Positions 1 to 4,787 of a stretch of 8,973 nt of DNA are shown piece after piece; position 1 is the first letter of the stretch, and each line of letters begins with the position of its first letter. This DNA is from CAYLOC01 sp964385195 (lineage in GTDB: Bacteria; Actinomycetota; Actinomycetes; Propionibacteriales; Nocardioidaceae). The notes beneath the pieces were generated by a model. It did no database searches and was not told the origin of the DNA. It worked only from the letters and a program-made list of their open reading frames with translations. The DNA is taken from NCBI GenBank assembly GCA_964385195.1, contig CAYLOC010000141.1:1-8973 (forward strand). The letters are read 5' to 3'. The position numbers were made by a program, and so were the translations under genes.

Positions 1-75
1 CGGATTCCTCTTCTGGACCGCTGAGTGAGGACGGTGTCTGGTGTCAAGGGGGTGATGGGTCGATGGGGCGATCCC

Positions 76-459
76 TCAGGCGACGCAGAACTCATTGCCC
101 TCGGGATCCAACATGACCACGTGTCCCAGTGCTTCTCCGTCATTCTCCTCTCGGACAACCGTCGCTCCGAGCGCCACCAGTTCCGGTACTTTGGCTCGGA
201 TCAGTCGCTCGCGTTCGCTCATGTCCCACGGGGGCTCACCTGCCACCCGAATGTCGATGTGCAGCCGGTTCTTCGCAGACATGCCCTCCGGCACGCGTAA
301 CCATCCGATCGCGGGTGCCTTGCCCTCGGGGTCGATGATGGATGCACCATCGGGATCGTCGTACCCCGGTTCGGCCATATAGCCGAGCGCCTTTGCCCAG
401 AAGTCGGCCACACGGTGCGGGTTTGTGGCATCACAGCCCAACGTCCACAGAGTCGTCAT
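76..459 (-). CDS. VOC-superfamily (glyoxalase/bleomycin-resistance-like) protein
   Basis: A 127-residue protein with the fold signature of single-domain VOC proteins of the Glyoxalase_6 type common in actinomycetes. Seen: an N-terminal D-A-x-x-P-x-R-x-A-x-F-W-x-x-A-L-G-Y segment (residues 10-27), a central IGWLRVPEG strand (51-59), a LHIDIRV strand (66-72), and a C-terminal MLDPEGNEFCVA end (116-127). Residues such as H67 and E123 sit where metal or substrate ligands often lie in the superfamily, but no substrate can be named. The start at 459 was chosen because similarity begins exactly at MTTLWTLGCD; the frame stays open upstream to 639, but that extension is arginine-rich and unlike the family. 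No Shine-Dalgarno sequence precedes 459; a possible -10 box 7 nt upstream suggests a leaderless message. Its neighbours, decayed toxin genes on one side and the window edge on the other, give no hint of its job. Fold is confident; function is not. Confidence 0.88.
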   Translation of the reverse strand: MTTLWTLGCDATNPHRVADFWAKALGYMAEPGYDDPDGASIIDPEGKAPAIGWLRVPEGMSAKNRLHIDIRVAGEPPWDMSERERLIRAKVPELVALGATVVREENDGEALGHVVMLDPEGNEFCVA

Positions 460-466
460 GGTGAAC

Positions 467-472
467 AGGGTA
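467..472 (-). promoter_or_regulatory. Possible -10 element of a leaderless VOC gene
   Basis: Read on the minus strand, TACCCT (a TAnnnT-type actinobacterial -10 hexamer) ends 7 nt before the ATG at 459. Transcription would then start at or next to the A of ATG, which fits the missing ribosome binding site. No good -35 lies at 17-19 nt; a TTGCGG is about 23 nt upstream. Weak, inferred only. Confidence 0.3.
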
Positions 473-603
473 GAGAAGACTGCGGAGCATCGCTTCCGCA
501 AGGCGGCCAACCAACTACCGCCGACTGCTGATCCGCGACAGGCCAAGGCCACGGGGTGAGTCGCGTCGTCGTGTGAGACTGCGTACCTGCCTCGCGTACG
601 TAG

Positions 604-741
604 AAGAAGAACAGCTCCAACACGCAGGGTGGTCAGCACTATGAACGTGTGTTCTGGGCAGACTCCATCGTGCGCGAATGGGAGGGGTCCGACAAGCAGA
701 GCAGGCCAGCAGAGGAACTTTGGGATGAGTTGGGGGTGTGA
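604..741 (+). pseudogene. Remnant of a type II antitoxin (C-terminal part)
   Basis: The frame is open from a TAG at 601-603 to the TGA at 739-741 and encodes 45 residues ending VREWEGSDKQSRPAEELWDELGV. This acidic, Trp/Glu-rich tail, ending in PAEELWDELG just before a RelE-type gene, resembles the toxin-binding tail of RelB/DinJ-like ribbon-helix-helix antitoxins of actinomycetes. The frame has no ATG; only GTG codons at 649 and 670 could start it, and no DNA-binding ribbon-helix-helix half is visible upstream in any frame. I therefore read it as the 3' end of an antitoxin whose 5' part has been lost. Its TGA overlaps the GTG of the toxin (GTGA at 738-741), the usual translational coupling of such pairs. 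Family assignment is by resemblance of a short tail and by position; it could instead be a short hypothetical ORF. Confidence 0.5.
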
Positions 742-1011
742 GCCGATGGCGCCTGCAGACCTCTCCGCAGTTCGATAAGGCTGCCCGCCGCCTCGACCGC
801 ACGGTGTTGCGCCGGGTCAAGGACCTATCTTGACGCGGTATGCGATCTGGAAGACCAGAGGCAAAGAGGCAAGGGCCTAACCGGAGACCTGACCGGGTAT
901 TGGCGTTACCGCATCGGAGACTGGCGTGTGATCGCCGAGATCCGCGACGAGGAACTGGTGATCGTCGCGATTGGGCTCGGGCATCGTTCCAAGGTCTATC
1001 AAGGACGATAG
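738..1011 (+). pseudogene. RelE/ParE-family mRNA interferase toxin, frameshifted
   Basis: Two adjacent frames together spell one RelE-type toxin of about 90 residues. The first half runs from GTG 738 (MSRWRLQTSPQFDKAARRLD, then RTVLRRVKD to 824) and meets a TGA at 831-833. The second half continues in the next frame from 826 (YLDAVCDLEDQRQRGKGLTG, then DLTGYWRYRIGDWRVIAEIR) to the TAG at 1009-1011, ending IVAIGLGHRSKVYQGR. The WRYRIGDWRVIAEI core and the GHRSKVY end are the RelE hallmarks; in the family these proteins cleave mRNA in the ribosomal A site and are neutralised by the upstream antitoxin. The 274-nt span is 91 codons plus one base, so a single extra base near 825 (the second C of GGACC) explains the break. 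The second half has no start codon of its own. Most likely inactive, unless the base is a sequencing error or the ribosome shifts frame. The GTGA overlap with the antitoxin remnant supports the start. Confidence 0.85.
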
Positions 1012-1279
1012 CGAGCGGCCCCGCGTCCGAGATGAGACTGGAGACCGCAAGCGGATCGTGCAGCGGGGTAAACGAAGTCGCTGGAGTTGCGTGTTGCCAG
1101 GGCGGCCTTTTGGGCCACGCACACGGCGGCGATCTGCGCGTTGGCGTTGCTAATGGGCAGCCCAGCAGTCTCACGGCCCCACGAAATCGCTGCCGGATTG
1201 CCTGGGGAATTGACCTGCTGATCGCCGGGGCGTAATCAGTACGAGCGGACAGTTCCGACACTGCGGTGTTATCGTGCAT
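999..1279 (-). pseudogene. VapC/FitB-like PIN-domain toxin remnant
   Basis: On the minus strand, the frame open from 1235 down to a TGA at 999-1001 contains NPAAISWGRETAGLPIS (from 1199), then NANAQIAAVCVAQKAALATR and NSSDF (ending 1074). This matches the C-terminal third of PIN ribonucleases of the type with R-x-x-A-G-x-P-I-S-x-A-D-A-Q-I-A-A and L-A-T-R-N-x-x-D-F. The metal-binding Asp of the ADAQIAA box is Asn here (AAC, read from 1142-1140). After NSSDF, the usual short ending in NPW is replaced by unrelated residues. In another frame, starting ATG at 1279, MHDNTAVSELS resembles the family's N-terminus (D-T-N-V-V-S-E-L). Only about 40 bp separate the two parts, so the roughly 60-80 residues normally between them are missing. 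The N-terminal match is short and less certain than the C-terminal one. No VapB antitoxin is recognisable upstream (1280-1393). Dead gene. Confidence 0.75.
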
Positions 1280-1393
1280 CCATGCAACACGTAGGGGACT
1301 AGATCGCTGGAAGTGCACGCGTAGTGGCGCCTGAGCGGCGCTCCTTCGTTTGGTGCCCAGTGATTCATTCCTCCCACGCAAAGGGCCCCTGCT

Positions 1394-2614
1394 GTGTCGC
1401 ATTCAACCCAAACTGTTAGCTACCGCTATGTTCTCAGCCTCCCTGGTGCCGGTTATGCCTTCGCCATCGCAGTGTTGGGCAGGCTGGCCTACGGGACGAT
1501 CACGCTACCGCTGTTGTTCACCATCGAAGAGGCGACGGGGTCCTTCGGGGTCGCGGGAACCGCCCTGAGCGTCTTCGGTCTGGCCACGCTCTCTGCGCCG
1601 GTGAAGAGCAGGCTGATGGACCGATACGGCCAGCCGGTCGTGCTGGCGCTGTTGGGGTGTGTGTTTCCGGTGCCGCTGGTCCTGGTGGCGGTCTTCGCTG
1701 ACTCCCTCGCCGGTACGTCGTTCGCTCTGGTCAGCCTGGCAGCCCTGGCCGGGCTTGCTACACCGCCGCTGGGACCAGCGATGCGGTTCTTGTGGTCCCA
1801 GATCGCGGCCTCACCCGCACTGCGGCAACGGGCCTACAGCATGGACTCGGTGGTGGAAGAGACCCTGTATACGATCGGTCCGGCGATCGCTGGTGGGCTC
1901 ATCGCCCTTGGTAGACCCGACATCGCACTGCTGCTGACCGCCGCCTTGGCGGTGGTCGGAACCCTGGGACTCGCCACGTCCCGTACCGCCCGAACGTACG
2001 GAACACCGTCAGCCACGCCAGCGCGAGAGCGCGTCGGTCTGGGACCGTTGCGGGTGCGTGCCTTCCTCTCCATCCTCGTGGCGGTAGCCGGGGTAGGCCT
2101 GGCGCTCGGAGTGGCGGAGATCACCGTTGCCGCGCGAGCACAACAGGCTGGTGACGCTGGCACGGCCGGTTACCTTCTGGCGGGTTTGGCCCTGGGCAGT
2201 GTTCTGGGCGGGCTGGCGTGGGGCAACATCACACACCACCGCCAGCGATCGATGCAACTGTTGACCCTGATGTCCGTGTTCGCCGGCGGTATCGCGGTGG
2301 CCAGCCTCACTCCGAACCTTCTCACCCTGGCACTGGCGCTGCTAGCAGCCGGCCTGGGTCTCTCGCCGATCTTCATTGTCTCCTACCTCGCCTCCGACGA
2401 CCTCATCGCCTCGTCACAACGCACCGAGGCGACCACATGGATCAATACGATCAACAACCTCGGCTGGTCCGGCGGCGCAGCCGTAGCAGGGTGGGTGATC
2501 GGCCAGTCGACACCGCAGTCCTCCTTCCTGACCGGTGCGTTGATACTCACAGCCGCGACGGTTGTGGTGGTCGTCGATAGGCGAGCGATCAACACCCCAC
2601 CAGCGCACGGGTAG
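1394..2614 (+). CDS. MFS transporter
   Basis: A 406-residue polytopic membrane protein of major facilitator type, the usual length for a 12-helix carrier. Hydrophobic segments fall near residues 20-42, 50-70, 80-102, 105-125, 155-175, 178-195, then after a hydrophilic loop (about 196-220) near 222-245, 256-278, 288-307, 312-336, 352-375 and 378-398. The loop between helices 2 and 3 carries KSRLMDRYGQ, a loose version of the MFS motif A. The substrate is unknown; drug or sugar efflux are the common roles for this family in actinomycetes. The GTG start at 1394 is preceded by AAGGG at 1381-1385, about 8 nt away, and the protein begins a few residues before the first helix. Monocistronic: a decayed toxin region lies upstream and a convergent gene follows. 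No regulator is adjacent. Confidence 0.9.
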   Translation: MSHSTQTVSYRYVLSLPGAGYAFAIAVLGRLAYGTITLPLLFTIEEATGSFGVAGTALSVFGLATLSAPVKSRLMDRYGQPVVLALLGCVFPVPLVLVAVFADSLAGTSFALVSLAALAGLATPPLGPAMRFLWSQIAASPALRQRAYSMDSVVEETLYTIGPAIAGGLIALGRPDIALLLTAALAVVGTLGLATSRTARTYGTPSATPARERVGLGPLRVRAFLSILVAVAGVGLALGVAEITVAARAQQAGDAGTAGYLLAGLALGSVLGGLAWGNITHHRQRSMQLLTLMSVFAGGIAVASLTPNLLTLALALLAAGLGLSPIFIVSYLASDDLIASSQRTEATTWINTINNLGWSGGAAVAGWVIGQSTPQSSFLTGALILTAATVVVVVDRRAINTPPAHG

Positions 2615-2647
2615 AAGAGAACAGGCTCGTATCTCGCCCGCGCGAAA

Positions 2648-2707
2648 CGGCGCCCGGTCCGGGTGACATGCGGTTGCTCTCGGGTCTTGGCTGCGCTCGG
2701 GGCGCCG
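2648..2707. other. 8-bp inverted repeat between convergent genes
   Basis: CGGCGCCC (2648-2655) and its exact reverse complement GGGCGCCG (2700-2707) flank a 44-nt loop, which itself holds a small CCCGG-t-CCGGG stem (2653-2663) overlapping the left arm. It lies 34 nt past the MFS stop and before the end of the opposing secreted-protein gene. It could slow transcription from either side, but no T-tract follows on either strand. In such GC-rich DNA an 8-bp match with a long loop may be chance. I recognise nothing else in the 257-bp gap 2615-2871. Confidence 0.25.
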
Positions 2708-2871
2708 GAGGGAGAGCGTGGGCGGCTATTCCTCCGAGGTGAGCATTTCGGGGGGCGACCGCGGTGGGCTGGTGCACCATGAGGTGGTACCCACACACGC
2801 TGCCGAGGCGGCCGGCCTGCTCGTTCCACAGCCCCGCTGAGACGGCTGGGTAGGCGGCCGCTCCCCTGCCG

Positions 2872-3447
2872 TCACAGTTGCTGGCAGTACGGAATGTGCG
2901 CTGTGGTCTTCAGGTCCTTCCTGGGAATCCACATCGCGTTCTCCCGGGTCACCACCCATCGTTGCTGGTCCTTGGCGGGACCGGTCACGGTGGAGCACTG
3001 CACCTCGGTGGTGACTCCCTTGTTCAGGGACTCGTAGTACAGGTCGGCCCTGGTCGGCCCCTCGTATCCTCCGGTCGCCTTGTTGGTTGTCGCCGAGATG
3101 CTGACGGCCGGGCCGCAGTGGCGTGGTGTGCCGTCCACGACGTCGACGTACGCGCCGGAGACCCATCGGGCCGTGCCCTCTCCGGAGACGAGGTACCAGT
3201 CCCGGTCGCCTTGGACGCCGGTTCCCTTGGTCACGCAGTCGATCGCGAACTGAGTGCCGTTCGTCAACCCGCCCGTGCGCGGGGCATGGGTACTCGGTGC
3301 CTGGTGCGCGACCAGGCCACCATTCGCTCGCACGACACCCTGTGCATACGTGTCGGCTTGGGCGGGCATGGCCATGGACAGCGAAAGGGCCGCGACTCCC
3401 AGTGCGGCGCCACCGATTCCAACGGCGGTGCGTCGGCGCGTCTGCAT
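2872..3447 (-). CDS. Secreted protein with two tandem SH3-like repeats
   Basis: A 191-residue exported protein. Residues 1-31 form a classic Sec signal peptide: RRR at 4-6, a hydrophobic run from 8 to 27, and cleavage after AQA (29-31). The start at 3447 is fixed by a strong GAAGGAGGAG ribosome site ending a few bases upstream; the open frame continues to 3582 but would bury the signal. The mature part looks like two copies of one unit, each with a Cys, a Trp-rich strand pair and a closing Cys. Copy 1 (about 38-111) has C71, RDWYLVSGEG, ARWVSGAYVD and C111. Copy 2 (about 133-188) has C151, QRWVVTRENAMWIPRKDL and C188. W-x-V followed by W-V/I-x-x-x-x-V/L is the pattern of bacterial SH3 (SH3_3-like) domains common in Streptomyces-type exported proteins. 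The four cysteines suggest two disulfides. Possible binding to the cell wall is inference; I recognise no named family. Confidence 0.85.
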   Translation of the reverse strand: MQTRRRTAVGIGGAALGVAALSLSMAMPAQADTYAQGVVRANGGLVAHQAPSTHAPRTGGLTNGTQFAIDCVTKGTGVQGDRDWYLVSGEGTARWVSGAYVDVVDGTPRHCGPAVSISATTNKATGGYEGPTRADLYYESLNKGVTTEVQCSTVTGPAKDQQRWVVTRENAMWIPRKDLKTTAHIPYCQQL

Positions 3448-3546
3448 ACACTCCTCCTTCAGAAGGGGACCTTGCCTGTTAGCCGGAAGACGCGACGCGA
3501 TCCGCTTGAGGTTGCATGTTCTGGCCAGCCAATCCGATAAGAAATC

Positions 3547-3573
3547 GCTGAACGCACACAGCGGGCGTTCAGC
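3547..3573 (-). terminator. Perfect 9-bp hairpin downstream of the DinB-like gene
   Basis: GCTGAACGC (3547-3555) and GCGTTCAGC (3565-3573) are exact reverse complements around a 9-nt loop. On the minus strand the stem starts 57 nt after the stop of the DinB-like gene and is followed by GATTTCTTAT, a weak T-rich stretch, so it is a plausible intrinsic terminator. It also lies about 100 nt upstream of the start of the secreted protein gene, so an operator role for that gene is an alternative. Confidence 0.5.
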
Positions 3574-3630
3574 CGCTTGCACACCACCGTGACCGGCGGT
3601 GCACGATGGCGCCGGCCGGCCGGACGATCG

Positions 3631-4209
3631 CTACTGACCAACCCTGCCGTCGATGCACTCCCTCAGCAGGTCGGCATGCCCGCAGTGCCTGGCGTACTCC
3701 TCGACGCGGTGGATCAACATCTCCCTGACGGCGATACCGTCCGCACCCAACCGCTCTGCCGGATCCGGATGTTCGGCCAGCAGGTCGTCCGTCGCGGACT
3801 GCTCACGCGCAAGATCGGCCCACGCCGTCTCCACCACGCTTGGCTCGGCCACCGCGTCGTCGAAGTCGGCACCGCCGGAACCGTATATCTTCGGCAGCGG
3901 ATCGCCCGGTGTGATCCAACTCCGCCAGTCGCGTTCTACCTCGGCCAGGTGGCGGACCAGACCCAGCAGGGACATCGTCGAGGGCGGTACCGACCGGCGC
4001 GCTAGCTGCTCAGCGCTGAGACCCGCACACTTCATCTTCAGCGTCAGTCGATAATCGTTCAGGTAGTCCTGAAGCGTGGCCAGTTCGCCGTCCGGGCTGA
4101 CGCTGTCGCTGTTGCGCGGATCATCGGCCGGGTCGACCCACATGTCGGGGTAGACGGTAGCTCTCGTCCAGCGAGGGGCTTGTTCGCTCACCCGGACATG
4201 GTGGGGCAC
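3631..4209 (-). CDS. DinB-superfamily (DUF664) protein
   Basis: A 192-residue protein of the DinB four-helix-bundle superfamily, DUF664 branch, common in actinomycetes and often annotated as a mycothiol-dependent, metal-binding enzyme domain. Seen: TLQDYLNDYRLTLKMKCAGL (45-64), SMSLLGL-type turn leading to LVRHLAEVERDW (84-95), and the C-terminal HRVEEYARHCGHADLLRE (167-184). H87, H167 or H175, and H178 are candidates for the three-His metal site of the fold. No substrate can be assigned. The start is uncertain: GTG at 4209 gives the longest form, GTG at 4191 a form six residues shorter, and neither has a strong ribosome site. Residues before about 40 are not conserved in the family as I know it, so a later start is possible. 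The gene lies just downstream of the broken acetyltransferase on the same strand, and its start region may derive from that gene's 3' end. Confidence 0.88.
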   Translation of the reverse strand: MPHHVRVSEQAPRWTRATVYPDMWVDPADDPRNSDSVSPDGELATLQDYLNDYRLTLKMKCAGLSAEQLARRSVPPSTMSLLGLVRHLAEVERDWRSWITPGDPLPKIYGSGGADFDDAVAEPSVVETAWADLAREQSATDDLLAEHPDPAERLGADGIAVREMLIHRVEEYARHCGHADLLRECIDGRVGQ

Positions 4210-4339
4210 GAGGCCGCCGTACCGCCAACGATTTGTGCGCAGGCTCCTCGGTCAGCTGTGCCTTGGCACGCGGGAGTGGCGCTACGGTGAGCAACGCTGG
4301 CGCCCGCGAAGGCACCAGAGCTGAGGCCCTTGGCCCGAC

Positions 4340-4667
4340 CCACGCTATGCGCTGGTAAGAGGACCCTGACGCTGCTTGGTCCCACTCTCGTCGCAGCAGG
4401 ACACCACTGCGTTCACTCCGCGTACGTCGAAGGCAAACACCAGCCCGGCGTGGCCGATCTCGGCGGCATAGCCGTGTCCCCAGAACGCCCCTCGGAGCGC
4501 CCATCCGATCTCCAGCCAGTGTGCGTGCGCGGGTACGCCATCCACTTGTGCACGCCCTGCAAGCGCCAGGACTCGCCCAACCGCCGACCTCGGTGGGAGA
4601 AGAGCAAGCCACGCCCCTCAGCGTGCCGCGCGACGTCAGAGCGTGGTACTGGTTGTTCTCCGGGCAC
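4340..4667 (-). pseudogene. GNAT-family N-acetyltransferase, frameshifted remnant
   Basis: The best-preserved piece, translated from about 4545 down, reads HAHWLEIGWALRGAFWGHGY, then AAEIGHAGLVFAFDVRGVNA and VVSC. This is the GNAT core: the EIGW strand, the acetyl-CoA-binding loop FWGHGYA (Q/R-x-x-G-x-G/A region), the following helix AAEIGHAGLVFAFD, and the VVS strand. The frame soon runs into a TAG (4345-4347), with no R-x-M-E-R-L-G-M segment, so the C-terminus is missing. Upstream, the adjacent frame (from about 4667) reads GRGLLFSHRGRRLGESWRLQ, then GVHKWM, resembling the preceding GNAT strands (G-x-W/L...L-G-E-x-G-L). The two pieces join near 4540 only if a base is lost or gained there. 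GNATs of this type acetylate protein N-termini (RimJ/RimL-like) or small molecules; which applies here cannot be told. The remnant lies antisense to the leader of the helicase gene. Core identification is good; exact limits are approximate. Confidence 0.7.
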
Positions 4668-4787
4668 TCAGGTCGGTCCGCATCGTCCGGCAGGGCACCA
4701 TGCGGGCACGCCGCAGCGATCCCCGGGACCGGACCGGCTACCCTGTGGGAGCCCCTTCGGGCCGCGCGCCTACCAGGAAAGGATGCT

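Noticed and set aside
840..1235. 131-codon plus-strand frame ending GIDLLIAGA, briefly suggestive of a PIN motif
   Set aside because: The plus-strand resemblance (DLLIA) is a few residues only, while the opposite strand in the same place carries a long, specific PIN match; the rest of the frame runs out of frame through the RelE remnant.
515..1402. A 295-codon open frame on the minus strand across the empty region
   Set aside because: Its product is arginine/serine/proline-rich low-complexity sequence with no family resemblance, typical of GC-rich antisense frames. Only its short DNTAVSEL piece looks meaningful, as part of the VapC remnant.
2615..2871. Possible small gene between the MFS and secreted-protein genes
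   Set aside because: Several short frames exist (for example minus 2798-2589) but none has a ribosome site, family resemblance or consistent codon bias.
4521..4787. Upstream extension of the helicase reading frame (89 extra residues)
   Set aside because: It lies antisense to the GNAT remnant, has unconserved Pro/Ser/Arg-rich sequence, and a good start with a ribosome site exists at 4788.
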